Below are positions 35,639-44,480 of a DNA stretch of 64,000 nucleotides, piece after piece; position 1 is the stretch's first letter; each line of letters begins with the position of its first letter. The translations under genes and the position numbers were made by a program. The notes under the pieces are model-generated. The model saw nothing but the letters and a program-made list of their open reading frames with translations. It was not told the DNA's origin and ran no database searches. Source of the stretch: Halobacterium jilantaiense. GTDB lineage: Archaea; Halobacteriota; Halobacteria; Halobacteriales; Halobacteriaceae. The stretch covers positions 1,771,393-1,835,392 of the forward strand of contig NZ_FOJA01000001.1 in assembly GCF_900110535.1 (NCBI RefSeq), in the 5' to 3' direction.

Positions 35639-37069
35639 TCAACCGTCGTTGCGTTGTTCCGCGAGGATGTCGCTGGCGGCATCGAGGAACGCGCCTTCTT
35701 CGCCGGCCGGGACGGTCGCGCCCGCAGCGACCTCGTGGCCGCCGCCGTCGCCGCCGACTGCCTGCGAGGCGTCCCGCAGCACGGCCGAGAGGTCGACGCC
35801 GTCGTCGACGAGGCTGCCGGTCGCGCGCGCCGACACCTTCACTTCGGGCTCGCCGCCGTCGTCGTCTCCGCTCTTCTTTCCGAACGCGACGATGGGGCGG
35901 TCACTCCGCGTGGCGTCCGACCCGAGGGCCATCCCGGCGACGATGCCGACGATGGTCTCCCGGATGCGGTCCTCGGCGTGGAACCACTGGAGTTCGTCCT
36001 CGACGGTGACGCCCTCGCGTTCCACCCAGCCGAGCCCCTCCGAGAGGTTCCGGCGGTGCTCGCGCAGGAGCTCTCTGGCGGCGTCCAGGGGCTCGCCGCG
36101 CTCGCCGAGGCAGACCGCGAGCCCCACGTCCGCGCGCTCGTAGCGCGCCGTGGCGTTTAGCAGCGTGGAGAACTCGCTGGCGTCCCGCAGTTCGGTGCCC
36201 GGTGCTTCCTCGGTGAGCGTGTACGTCGTGCCGACGAGCTTCGTCACCTCGTCGCCGGCGACGCCGTTCCGCACCGCGCGTTTGACGAGCGCGCTGACGA
36301 CCGTCTGGCGTTCCTCGTGGGAGAGGTCCGCCCACGTCCGCCAGTCGCCGCCGTCGTGGAGGTCCACGTCGAGGCCGTCGAGGAACCGAATCGCGCCCTG
36401 CTCGTCGTTCGTGATGCCGGGGACGTACACCTCGCTGGCGTACTCCAGGAGCTTCGGGAGCGGGCGGGTCTGGGTGCCGTACAGCGCGAGGTCCTTCGCG
36501 GTGTCCAGCACGCCGGCCTCGACGCCCTCAGCGGCTATTCGGGTGTTCGCGCCGACGAGTTCTCCGTCGACGGTCTGGCGGTCGCCGACCGCGCCGACGA
36601 CCGCGAGCGCCGCGAGGTCAGTGGCGTCTTCGCCGAGCAGCGCCCGAGCGAGCACGTAGCTCGCGCCCGCACCCGAAAGTTCCTTCCCGCCGTCGACGCC
36701 CTCCAGCAGGGGATTCAGGTGGTACTCGGTGTCGGCGTCGGCGGGCTGGTGGTGGTCGGCGATGACGGGCGTGAAGTCGCCCTCTTCCTCGTGCTCGGCG
36801 ATTATGTCGAGCTGACCGCTCCCGAAGTCCGTGAACAGCACGGTGTCGTGGTCGTGGGCCGCGATGCCCGCGATTTCCTCGTCGTCGAGCTGCTTCGAGA
36901 ACACCACGTCGTGGGGGACGCTGGTGCGTTCCAGCGCGGTCGACGCGACGCCCGCGCTCGTCAGGCCGTCGGCGTCGATGTGGGAGGCGAGCAGGACGCT
37001 GTCGGCAGATTCGATGGCGTCCGCACAGGCCGCCGCGCGCTCGTCGAGTTCCGGAACGGGGCCGTCCAT
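35639..37069 (-). CDS. RecJ-like DHH-family phosphoesterase
   Basis: A 476-residue protein of the archaeal RecJ/DHH family. Metal-binding motifs are HIDADG (H30, D32, D34), D81 in LFTDFGSGQ and DHH at 105-107, and a DHHA1 C-terminal domain with a Gly-rich GGDGGGHEVAAG near 440. Archaeal relatives are single-strand exonucleases and some bind the replisome GINS complex (GAN); which activity applies here is not known. The true start is ATG 37069; a longer upstream frame is a shadow of hemD. A TTTTTACG box is centred 28 nt upstream. Confidence 0.9.
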   Translation of the reverse strand: MDGPVPELDERAAACADAIESADSVLLASHIDADGLTSAGVASTALERTSVPHDVVFSKQLDDEEIAGIAAHDHDTVLFTDFGSGQLDIIAEHEEEGDFTPVIADHHQPADADTEYHLNPLLEGVDGGKELSGAGASYVLARALLGEDATDLAALAVVGAVGDRQTVDGELVGANTRIAAEGVEAGVLDTAKDLALYGTQTRPLPKLLEYASEVYVPGITNDEQGAIRFLDGLDVDLHDGGDWRTWADLSHEERQTVVSALVKRAVRNGVAGDEVTKLVGTTYTLTEEAPGTELRDASEFSTLLNATARYERADVGLAVCLGERGEPLDAARELLREHRRNLSEGLGWVEREGVTVEDELQWFHAEDRIRETIVGIVAGMALGSDATRSDRPIVAFGKKSGDDDGGEPEVKVSARATGSLVDDGVDLSAVLRDASQAVGGDGGGHEVAAGATVPAGEEGAFLDAASDILAEQRNDG

Positions 37070-37092
37070 CACTCTGTGGTTGCGCGCCACCG

Positions 37093-37101
37093 CGTAAAAA
37101 C
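37093..37101 (-). promoter_or_regulatory. TATA box of the RecJ-like gene, also the T-run after hemD
   Basis: On the minus strand AGTTTTTACG occurs just after the hemD stop (37108) and 28 nt above the RecJ-like ATG. It may double as hemD terminator and downstream promoter. Confidence 0.45.
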
Positions 37102-37107
37102 TCCGGG

Positions 37108-37818
37108 CTACTCCAGGACGGCCCGCGCGAGCTCCTCGAAGCCCGCGTCGTCGGGGACGACGTCCACGTCGATGCCGTGGGCTTCGGCCGTCTCGGCGGT
37201 CGGCGGGCCGATGACGCCGACCGTCGCCTCGGCGAGCGCGTCCCGCGCCTCTCGTTCGACGCCGCGGTCGCGGGCGGCGTCGAGCCAGTGTTCGACGGTC
37301 AGCGAGGAGGTGAACAGCGCCGCGTCGAGGTCGCCGTCGGCGGCGAGGTCGGCGGAGTCGCCCGCGCCCGCCGGCCGCACGAGTTCGTAGAGGACGGTCT
37401 CGTGGACGAACGCGCCCGCGTCGTTCAGACCGTCCGTGAGCACGGCGGAACCGTGGTCCGAGCGCGCGACCTCGACGCGCGCGCCGTCGACCTCGTCGCC
37501 GAGTTCGGCGACCAGGCCGGCGCTCGTGTACTCCTCGGGCACCCTGTCGACGGTCCAGCCCGCCTCGCGGCAGGCGTCCGCGGTCGCCGGCCCGATGGCG
37601 ACCAGCGTCGCGTCCCCGGGCGTCCACCCCTCGGCCGCGGCGAGTTCGACGCCGGTCTTGCTCGTCACGACGACGAACGCGGCGTCGCTGCGGGGAGCCG
37701 CGCCGGTCGGCTCGACGGCGAGCATCGGGTCCGGCACCGGCTCCGCGCCCAGGTCTTCGAGGAGCGCGACGGCGTCCGCGAGGCGCTCGTCGTCCGGCCG
37801 GAAGACGGCGACGTTCAC
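37108..37818 (-). CDS. hemD: Uroporphyrinogen-III synthase
   Basis: A 236-residue HemD, which cyclises hydroxymethylbilane to uroporphyrinogen III, the branch point for siroheme, heme and cobalamin. The two-domain fold is suggested by repeats around VAVFRPDDERLADAVALLEDLGAEPVPDPM and the later GPPTAETAEAHGIDVDVVPDD segment, including TSKTGVELA and TSSLTVEHW positions typical of this poorly conserved family. GTG start overlaps the cobA stop by four bases. Operon order cobA-hemD supports the call. Confidence 0.9.
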   Translation of the reverse strand: MNVAVFRPDDERLADAVALLEDLGAEPVPDPMLAVEPTGAAPRSDAAFVVVTSKTGVELAAAEGWTPGDATLVAIGPATADACREAGWTVDRVPEEYTSAGLVAELGDEVDGARVEVARSDHGSAVLTDGLNDAGAFVHETVLYELVRPAGAGDSADLAADGDLDAALFTSSLTVEHWLDAARDRGVEREARDALAEATVGVIGPPTAETAEAHGIDVDVVPDDAGFEELARAVLE

Positions 37819-38567
37819 GCGTCCTCCCCCTTCGTCTCGTCATCCTCGCTCCACAGCCCCGCGACGCCGCCGATGACGGTGACGGCGGGCGGCGAGATGC
37901 CCGCCTCGTCCCGGGCGTCGACGATGGTGTCGAGGGTACCGGTCGCGACCTGCTGGCCGGGCCGCGTCCCCTTCTCTATCAGCGCGACGGGCGTCTCCGG
38001 GTCCATGTCGGCGTCGCGGAGCGCCTGCGTGTAGTCGGGGAGCTTCCCGACGCCCATCAGCACGACGATGGTCCCGCCCGTCTCGGCGAGGGCCTCCCAG
38101 TCGACCGCGGACTCGTCTTTCTCGGGGTCCTCGTGGCCCGTGACGAACGAGACCGACGAGGTGTGGTCGCGGTGAGTCACGGGGATGTCGGCGGCCGCGG
38201 GTGCCGCGACGGCAGACGTGATGCCCGGCACGACCTCGAAGTCGACGCCGTGCTCGGAGAGGTACTGCATCTCCTCGCCGCCCCGCCCGAAGACGAACGG
38301 GTCGCCGCCCTTCAGCCGCACCACGTCGTTGCCGGCCTCCGCGAGTTCGACCAGCCGGGCGTTGGTCTCCGACTGCGGGGTGCGCTCGCCGCCCGCGCGC
38401 TTCCCCACGTCCTCGCGCTTCTCGGCGGGGATGGACTCCAGGATGTCGGGGCCCGGGAGCTTGTCGTGGAGCACCACGTCCCCCTCCTCCAGCAGTCGCT
38501 TGGCCTTCACCGTCAACAGCTCCGGGTCGCCGGGCCCGCTGCCGACGAGGTAGACGGTGCCGGGCAT
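37815..38567 (-). CDS. cobA: Uroporphyrinogen-III C-methyltransferase (SUMT)
   Basis: A 250-residue methyltransferase using S-adenosylmethionine to convert uroporphyrinogen III to precorrin-2, feeding siroheme, archaeal heme and corrin synthesis. It has VYLVGSGPGDPELLTVKA at the N-terminus, GDPFVFGRGGEE near residue 95 and the GTIVVLMGVGKLP segment near 165, all diagnostic of SUMT. Length is normal for the single-domain enzyme. It starts one base after the hemC stop and overlaps hemD. Confidence 0.95.
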   Translation of the reverse strand: MPGTVYLVGSGPGDPELLTVKAKRLLEEGDVVLHDKLPGPDILESIPAEKREDVGKRAGGERTPQSETNARLVELAEAGNDVVRLKGGDPFVFGRGGEEMQYLSEHGVDFEVVPGITSAVAAPAAADIPVTHRDHTSSVSFVTGHEDPEKDESAVDWEALAETGGTIVVLMGVGKLPDYTQALRDADMDPETPVALIEKGTRPGQQVATGTLDTIVDARDEAGISPPAVTVIGGVAGLWSEDDETKGEDA

Positions 38568-38568
38568 T

Positions 38569-39759
38569 TCAGGCCTCCCGCCGCGCTTCCTCGACGAGGT
38601 CGGCGGCCCCGCGCTCCCGGAGGTCTGCGGCCAGTTCGCGGGCCTCTGCCGCGTAGTTGTTGGCGTCTAGTTCGCGGGTCTCGCCGACCTGCTCGCTGCC
38701 GTCCCGGCTGAACACCTGGACCGCCGTCCGAACCACGTCGCCCTGCACGAGCGCGTGGACGCCGATGGGCGCGATGCAGCCGCCGTTCAGCTCCTCGAGA
38801 ACGACGCGCTCGGCGGTCACTTCGACCCGCGTGCGGACGTGTTCGAGCGCGTCCCGGAGGTCGTCGACCACGTCGCTGTCCCGGCGCGCCGTCACGCACA
38901 GCGCCGCCTGTCCGGTCGCCGGCACGTGCGTGTTCGTCGGCAGTTCCTCGATGCCGACGTGGTGCAGCAGGCCGGTTCGGTCGAGGCCCACGCGGGCCAT
39001 CACGAGCGCGTCGTACTCGGTGTCCGGGTCGCGTTCGAGTGCGGACTGCTGGAGCGGCGTCAGCGAGGCGAACCACTCCTCGACGGACTGGTCGAACTCC
39101 CCGTTCCCGCTGTCGGTGTCGCCGTCCTCGCTCTGGCGCTCGCTGTCCTCGCGCTCGTTCTCGATGTTCTCGACGCCGGCCTCCACGTCCGCGCTGTAGT
39201 CGCCGCGGCGCTGCTCGCGGGCGTCCTCGGACTGCGCCTTCTTCGCGGCCTCCGTGCGGCGCTCGTGCTCGCGCTGGAGGTCGGGTGCCAGCAGCTTCTC
39301 CACGCGCGTGTCGACGTTCCCGCGGATTGGTTCGACCTCCAGGTCGGGCCGGTGGGCCTGCACCTGTGCGCCCCGCCGCAGGCTCGCCGTCCCGACGACG
39401 CTGCCAGCCGGCAGGTCCTCCAGCCCCGTTCCGTCCGGCGTGACGAGCACGTCCGCGGGGTTCTCGCGGTGCGGGACGGCCGCCACCACGAGGTCCTCGG
39501 GCACGTCCGTCGGCACGTCCTTCATCGAGTGGACGGCGGCGTCGACGTTGCCGTCGAGGACTTCCTCGTCGAGCGCGCGAACGAACGCGCCGGTCTTCCC
39601 GAGTTCGTTGACCAGGGCGTCCGTCACGCGGTCGCCCTCCGTCTCCACCTCCACGAGTTCCACGTCGTGGCGTCGGTCTTCGAGGGCGTCGGCGACCTCG
39701 CTCGCCTGTCGGAGCGCGAGGTCCGACCCCCGTGTCGCGAGCCGAATCTGACTGCTCAT
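38569..39759 (-). CDS. hemC: Hydroxymethylbilane synthase (porphobilinogen deaminase) with acidic insertion
   Basis: A 396-residue HemC that condenses four porphobilinogens. Catalytic-region AVHSMKDVP includes D81, and the dipyrromethane cofactor cysteine is C328 in NGGCIAPIG. N-terminal TRGSDLALRQA is conserved. Between EKLLA (about 157) and DPDTEYDALVMA (about 246) there is a roughly 90-residue Glu/Asp/Ser/Arg-rich insertion absent from bacterial enzymes, accounting for the extra length. First gene of the hemC-cobA-hemD unit, with one-base and four-base junctions downstream. Confidence 0.95.
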   Translation of the reverse strand: MSSQIRLATRGSDLALRQASEVADALEDRRHDVELVEVETEGDRVTDALVNELGKTGAFVRALDEEVLDGNVDAAVHSMKDVPTDVPEDLVVAAVPHRENPADVLVTPDGTGLEDLPAGSVVGTASLRRGAQVQAHRPDLEVEPIRGNVDTRVEKLLAPDLQREHERRTEAAKKAQSEDAREQRRGDYSADVEAGVENIENEREDSERQSEDGDTDSGNGEFDQSVEEWFASLTPLQQSALERDPDTEYDALVMARVGLDRTGLLHHVGIEELPTNTHVPATGQAALCVTARRDSDVVDDLRDALEHVRTRVEVTAERVVLEELNGGCIAPIGVHALVQGDVVRTAVQVFSRDGSEQVGETRELDANNYAAEARELAADLRERGAADLVEEARREA

Positions 39760-39811
39760 GTCTAGAACTCCGCGCTCCCGCTTGAAACCCCCTGCGTTCC
39801 CGGTCGCGGCG

Positions 39812-40549
39812 TCAGGCGGCCGGGGCGTCGTCCGCCTGCGGCAGCCCGTCCGCGCGGAACGCGCTCACGACCTCCCAGAGGTTGGTCGCGCCGTGCAGGA
39901 CGATTGCCGGCAGCAGACTCCCCGTGAGCGCGACGACGGCGGTCATCACCAGCGCGAACGTAACGTAGAACGCCAGTGCCACGGGGTTCAGGACGGCGAG
40001 GCCGTGGGTCGCGGCGAACGCAAGCGCCGCGCCGAGCACCGCGACCGGCCACGGAAGCCCGACTCCGAGCAGCGCGGCGAGCACCGCGCCCCGGTAGACG
40101 AACTCCTCGCAGACGCCCGCCGTGACGCCGCCCGCGACGTACCAGAGCGCGCGTTCCCGGCCGTTCGCGGGGTACGTCGTCGTGAAGTCCGTCGGCGCGT
40201 CCGCGACCGGGACCGACGGCTCGGTCGCCGCGGCGTAGGCGTACCACGCCGTGAGCCCGACGGCGGCCGCGGCGCTGCCGATAGTGACTGGCAGCGACGG
40301 CAGACGGACACCGACCGCCGAGAGCGGGGCGTCCGCGACGGCGACCACCAGCCAGCCGGCGACGACGGTCTGCACCCAGCGGATGCCGGTCGCGACACTC
40401 CAGAACCGCGACCACGGCTCGTGGTCGAACTGCGTCCAGAGCCGCCGAGACCACGGCGTCAGACTGTGCAGGAAGTCGAGGACAGGGAGCGCGAGCAGGG
40501 CGACGACTGCCCACGTCGGGAAGTCGACGGCGGCGAGGTCACCGACCAC
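39812..40549 (-). CDS. CPBP-family intramembrane metalloprotease
   Basis: A 245-residue membrane protein with about seven hydrophobic segments. The CPBP (Abi/CaaX-protease-like) motif CEEFVYRG lies at about 147-153, and a later histidine segment (ATHGLAVLNP) provides the second motif. The family includes CAAX prenyl proteases and bacteriocin self-immunity proteins; archaeal substrates are unknown. It sits 52 nt upstream of hemC on the same strand. Two further CPBP proteins occur within 4 kb. Confidence 0.85.
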   Translation of the reverse strand: MVGDLAAVDFPTWAVVALLALPVLDFLHSLTPWSRRLWTQFDHEPWSRFWSVATGIRWVQTVVAGWLVVAVADAPLSAVGVRLPSLPVTIGSAAAAVGLTAWYAYAAATEPSVPVADAPTDFTTTYPANGRERALWYVAGGVTAGVCEEFVYRGAVLAALLGVGLPWPVAVLGAALAFAATHGLAVLNPVALAFYVTFALVMTAVVALTGSLLPAIVLHGATNLWEVVSAFRADGLPQADDAPAA

Positions 40550-40634
40550 TCGCCGTCACCTCCCGAGAGCGGGTTCGGCGCTGCATCGACTGGACGCTCG
40601 CCGCCCCTTCACTTCAGCGTTGTCGTGGCAGCGC

Positions 40635-41147
40635 CTAGACGCGTTCGCCCTCGCGGAGTTCGGCCCGCCACTCGCTGAAGCCCGACGGCATCACGACCAC
40701 CTCGCGCCGGGCGCGCACGTACCGGACCGCGAGCCACGCGCCGGCGACGACCGCCGCCGCGACCAGCAGCGTGCCGACGGGGTCCGGCTCGCTGACGACG
40801 TTGCTCCCCTCGAAGAACCGGTAGACGCCGGCGACGAGTACGAGGTCGACGACCGCGGTGACTCTCGCGGTGTCGGCGGCGAGCCCGGGGAGCTGGCCGC
40901 CCGCCGCTCGAATCGCGCGGTCGTCCATGTGCGCGGCCAGCGGCATCACGAGGTAGGCGGCCAGCGCCGGGAGGCCGAGCGCCACGGCGGGAATCGACAC
41001 GACGGCGCTAGTCGTCGATGCGCCGGCCTCCGGAACGAGCGCGACGACGGCGACCATCCAGAGCGCGGTGACTACCCAGAACGCCGCCACGAGCGGGACC
41101 GCGGCGACCCAGTACCACCACCGGGACCGGACTCGGAGTTCGCTCAC
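40635..41147 (-). CDS. Small membrane protein, unknown function
   Basis: A 170-residue protein with about four membrane segments: VRSRWWYWVAAVPLVAAF near the N-terminus and three more before the basic C-terminus RARREVVVM. GTG at 41147 overlaps the upstream gene's stop by four bases. The N-terminal SRWWYWVAA resembles the SKRWYWVAALS start of its upstream neighbour, suggesting an ancient gene duplication. A much longer frame (to 41546) is an arginine-rich shadow and is not used. Confidence 0.7.
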   Translation of the reverse strand: MSELRVRSRWWYWVAAVPLVAAFWVVTALWMVAVVALVPEAGASTTSAVVSIPAVALGLPALAAYLVMPLAAHMDDRAIRAAGGQLPGLAADTARVTAVVDLVLVAGVYRFFEGSNVVSEPDPVGTLLVAAAVVAGAWLAVRYVRARREVVVMPSGFSEWRAELREGERV

Positions 41148-41644
41148 GGTCGCCCTACGGACTCGTGCCTCTTGTATAGGTAGTACACGGCGAGCGGCAC
41201 CTGAAGCGGCTGGGCGACGACGCCGGCGAGCCCGAGCAGCCCGTACAGCGCCGGGTCGGGCTGCCAGTCCAGCCGGGCGTCGGTGACGGCTTCGGCGTCG
41301 AGGTAGATGGCGACCGGGAACACCAGCGAGAGGACTCCGCCGACGAACACCAGCAGTATCGCGAGCGCGACGAGCACGAGGCCGACGAGGCCCAGCCCAC
41401 CGGTGATGGCGACGGTCGGCTCGCCCGCGACTGTCCCGACGCTGGCCACGCCCGTGACCGCGAACGCCAGCACCACGAGCGTGAACACGGACCCGGCGAC
41501 CGTCGCCACCACCCAGTACAGTGAGAGGGCAGCCACCCAGTACCACCGCTTCGAGTCGACGCTCGCTGCCGTGTCGCCGTTCCCGGCGGCCGCGCCCCCG
41601 GTGCCGGGGCTGTCGTCGCCGCTGTCGTCGGTGTTGGGGACCAT
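41144..41644 (-). CDS. Membrane protein paralogous to its downstream neighbour
   Basis: A 166-residue protein. The first 30 residues are Gly/Asp/Ser-rich, then KRWYWVAALSLYWVVATV begins the first of about four membrane helices; a Tyr-rich VYYLYKRHESVGRP ends it. I place the start at ATG 41644, where a T-run 27 nt upstream can serve as a TATA box. It overlaps the next gene by four bases. No known function; the pair may form a complex. Confidence 0.7.
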   Translation of the reverse strand: MVPNTDDSGDDSPGTGGAAAGNGDTAASVDSKRWYWVAALSLYWVVATVAGSVFTLVVLAFAVTGVASVGTVAGEPTVAITGGLGLVGLVLVALAILLVFVGGVLSLVFPVAIYLDAEAVTDARLDWQPDPALYGLLGLAGVVAQPLQVPLAVYYLYKRHESVGRP

Positions 41645-41660
41645 AGCCGGCGGTTCGACG

Positions 41661-41687
41661 TGTCGCGAGAAAAAGCCGCCGGCCGCG
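41661..41687 (-). terminator. T-run after hemL, also a possible TATA box
   Basis: On the minus strand the hemL stop is followed by CGGCGGCTTTTTCTCGCG. The T-run is a candidate terminator for hemL and is centred 27 nt upstream of the next ATG (41644), so it may double as promoter. Sequence-only. Confidence 0.4.
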
Positions 41688-43025
41688 CTACAGCGCGTCG
41701 CGGTACGCCTCGACGGTGCGGTCGACGTCCTCCTCGGTGTGGGCGTAGGAGACGAACTGGGACTCGAACTGGTTCTGCGAGAGCATGACGCCGTCGTCGA
41801 GCAGCTGCGGGCGGAACACGCGGTTCCAGCGGTCGACGGCGGCGTCGCCCACGTCGCTGGCGTCCGTCGGGCAGGCGTCGTGGCGTTCGCAGTCGGGGTC
41901 CTGCCGGCAGCCCGCCGCACAGGGCCCGGACTGGGCGCTGCCGCCGCGCGTGAACACGACCTTGAACATGCTGTCGCGGCCGACGACGGTGTACTCGGGA
42001 GCCTGCTCGGCGACGACCTCGACTAGGCCCTCGCGGAGCCGGTCGCCGAGCCGGTTCACGTGCTCGTAGACGTCGTTCTCGGCTGCGTACTGGAGCGTCT
42101 CCAGCCCCGCGGCCATCGTGACCGGGTGGCCGGAGAACGTCCCCGCCTGAAACACGTCGCCGGTGGGCGTGAACTCCTCCATCACGTCCGTTCGACCGCC
42201 GATAGCGCCGACCGGAAAGCCGCCGCCGATGATCTTCCCGAACGTCGTCACGTCGGGCGTGATGCCGAACTCGGACTGCGCGCAGCCCAGCCCGCCGACC
42301 CGGAAGCCCGTGATGACCTCGTCCCAGACGAGGAGCGCGCCGTGGTCGTGGGTGAGGTCACGCAGCGTCTCGTGGTAGCCCTCGACCGGCTCGACGATGC
42401 CCTTGTTCGCGAGAATCGGCTCGACCAGCACGGCGGCGATGTCGTCGCCGTGTTCCTCGAAGACCTCGGTGACTGCGTCGGTGTCGTTGAACGGCACCGG
42501 AATCGTGTGCTGCGCGAACTCGGGTGGGATGCCCGCCGACGACGGACCGCGGTGGTCGGCGTCGCCCTCCACGAGCGTCGACTCCTGTGCGCCGTGGTAG
42601 CCGCCCTGCATCACGACAATCTTGTTCCGGCCGGTGTAGCCGCGGGCGAGCCGCACGGCCGACACCGTGGCCTCGGTGCCCGAGTTCACGAAGCGCAGCA
42701 TCTCCACGCTCGGGACGTGGCGCGCGACGAACTCGGCGTGCTCGACCTCCAGTTCGGTCGGCACGCCGTACATCGGTCCCTCGCTGGCGCGGCGCTGGAT
42801 GGCGGACTCGACTGGCTGCGGGAGGTCGTGGCCCAGCAGCAGCGGGCCGAGGCCCATCACCCAGTCCACGTACCGGTTCCCGTCGGCGTCCACGACGTGG
42901 CCGCCGTCGCCGGACTGCACGAACGTCGGGTACGGCTGTGGAGCGGCGCGCACGGTGGAGTTCACGCCGCCGACGAGCACGTCGAGCGACCGGTCGTAGA
43001 GCTCCCGGGACGTCTCGCGGTTCAT
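41688..43025 (-). CDS. hemL: Glutamate-1-semialdehyde 2,1-aminomutase with cysteine insertion
   Basis: A 445-residue PLP enzyme making 5-aminolevulinate from glutamate semialdehyde. The PLP lysine is K264 in [13 protein letters not shown], preceded by [10 protein letters not shown] and NSGTEAT motifs, and [10 protein letters not shown] is conserved. Between residues about 361 and 397 the usual sequence is replaced by a Cys-rich block with C369, C373, C379 and C385 ([18 protein letters not shown]). I believe a similar block occurs in other haloarchaeal HemL. It has a CTATTTTCG TATA-like element 28 nt upstream. HemA, which makes the substrate, is not in the window. Confidence 0.96.
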   Translation of the reverse strand: MNRETSRELYDRSLDVLVGGVNSTVRAAPQPYPTFVQSGDGGHVVDADGNRYVDWVMGLGPLLLGHDLPQPVESAIQRRASEGPMYGVPTELEVEHAEFVARHVPSVEMLRFVNSGTEATVSAVRLARGYTGRNKIVVMQGGYHGAQESTLVEGDADHRGPSSAGIPPEFAQHTIPVPFNDTDAVTEVFEEHGDDIAAVLVEPILANKGIVEPVEGYHETLRDLTHDHGALLVWDEVITGFRVGGLGCAQSEFGITPDVTTFGKIIGGGFPVGAIGGRTDVMEEFTPTGDVFQAGTFSGHPVTMAAGLETLQYAAENDVYEHVNRLGDRLREGLVEVVAEQAPEYTVVGRDSMFKVVFTRGGSAQSGPCAAGCRQDPDCERHDACPTDASDVGDAAVDRWNRVFRPQLLDDGVMLSQNQFESQFVSYAHTEEDVDRTVEAYRDAL

Positions 43026-43064
43026 GCTCTCGGGTTGGGTCGGTCCCCGAAAATAGGTGTCGGG

Positions 43065-43712
43065 TCACTCGTTCGGGACGTCCGCCGGGTCCGTCGACAG
43101 CGTCGTGAGGGTGTCGTAGCCGGCCCGCGCGACCATCACCGCGAGGAGGTTCCCGGTGTACGCGAACGCGGCGGCGATGGCGACCCCGAGGACGGCCACC
43201 TGTGCGACCTGCGCGCGCTTCAGGCCAGCCGCCCGGGACGCGGCGAACCCCACCGCGGAGACGGCGACTGCGGCGACTTCGCTGCCGGTCAGGGCAGCTA
43301 CGCGGGTCAGGACGAACCCTCGGAACACCAGTTCCTCCGCGACACCGGTCGACACGACGAGCACGAACGCCCGGCTCTTGGGGAGTTCGAGGAGCGCACG
43401 CGTCGCGGGGTCGATACCGTGTCCCGCCCGCCGCATCACCAGTCCGGTCGCGATGCCGGTGACGCCGACGGCGACGAACGCGAGCGCGGCCGACCACGCG
43501 AAACCGACGACTGGCGGGTGGTTCAGCGACGCGAGCCCCGCACCCTCGACGGCGACGACCCAGCCGAGCACGCCCGCGCCGAGCAGCCAGACGCGGCCCT
43601 GCGCGCGGCGGAACGTCGCCCAGTCGTACTCCTCTGGCAGTTCTCGGGTCGAAAGCCCGAGCGCCACCGCGAGCACGAGCGCCACGCCGACGGCCTCAGC
43701 GAGCACGCGCAC
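43065..43712 (-). CDS. CPBP-family intramembrane metalloprotease
   Basis: A 215-residue protein with about six to seven hydrophobic segments and the CPBP motif VAEELVFRG near residue 130. It lacks a conventional export signal. It lies upstream of hemL by about 40 nt, with the hemL TATA element in the gap. Paralogous in class to the products of 39812 and 43812, but the sequences are only distantly similar as far as I can read. Confidence 0.83.
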   Translation of the reverse strand: MRVLAEAVGVALVLAVALGLSTRELPEEYDWATFRRAQGRVWLLGAGVLGWVVAVEGAGLASLNHPPVVGFAWSAALAFVAVGVTGIATGLVMRRAGHGIDPATRALLELPKSRAFVLVVSTGVAEELVFRGFVLTRVAALTGSEVAAVAVSAVGFAASRAAGLKRAQVAQVAVLGVAIAAAFAYTGNLLAVMVARAGYDTLTTLSTDPADVPNE

Positions 43713-43811
43713 TCACCCTCGATGTCGAATGCACACCGCCGGCTGGGTGGGTGACCACCGAAAACCCATCGCGTGCTCGCAGCGCGTGCAGTCCCGTCCG
43801 GTTCGGCACGC

Positions 43812-44474
43812 TCACGCCGAGTCCGGTTCGCCGGCACGGTCGGCGAGCAGGAGGCCGACGGCGTCGTTGAGGGCGTGGACGGCCATCACGACCGGGAGGC
43901 TGTGCGTCCAGAGGTAGAGCGCGAGCAACACGACGGTCGGCTGGGCCATCTGGACGGCGGCGGCCCGCGACCAGTGCTCGCCGACGTGGGCGGCGAGGAA
44001 CGCGACGAGGGAGACGGCGGCCGCGAGCAGCGGGCTCCCGGTGAGCGCGGTCACGCGCTCGACCGCGTATCCCCGGTAGGGCACCTCCTCGGTGACGCCG
44101 GCCGTCCCGGCGACGACCAGCCGCTCGGCCACCGAGAAGTCCGTGAAGGCCGCCATCCCGTCCTGCATCGCGTCCGCGGTGCCGAGCGCCTCCCAGAGCG
44201 GCGAGAGCAGGATTGCGCTGCCGAGCATCGCGGCGAGCCCGACGGCGGTGTGGTACGCGAACGGCAGCGGGCCGGCGAACGTCCAGCCGATGGAGGCCAG
44301 CGGGCGGCCCTCGACGGCGAGCACGTAGCCGGCGACGGCGGCCGGCACCAGCCACTTCCAGGCGTGGGCTTCGAGGCCGTCGCTCGGCCGGCCGAGCCGG
44401 TCCTGCAGCCGGGACACCGCCTCGAAGCCGCCGAAGGAGAGCGCGAGGCCGACGAGGACGACCACCCGGTCCAT
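43812..44474 (-). CDS. CPBP-family intramembrane metalloprotease
   Basis: A 220-residue membrane protein with about six to seven helices and the CPBP motif VTEEVPYRGYAVERV near residue 130. A second motif region with AFLAAHVGEHW contains histidines in the position expected for the metal site. It is six nt downstream of hemB, implying co-transcription with heme synthesis. Substrate unknown. Confidence 0.83.
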   Translation of the reverse strand: MDRVVVLVGLALSFGGFEAVSRLQDRLGRPSDGLEAHAWKWLVPAAVAGYVLAVEGRPLASIGWTFAGPLPFAYHTAVGLAAMLGSAILLSPLWEALGTADAMQDGMAAFTDFSVAERLVVAGTAGVTEEVPYRGYAVERVTALTGSPLLAAAVSLVAFLAAHVGEHWSRAAAVQMAQPTVVLLALYLWTHSLPVVMAVHALNDAVGLLLADRAGEPDSA

Positions 44475-44480
44475 CCGCCG

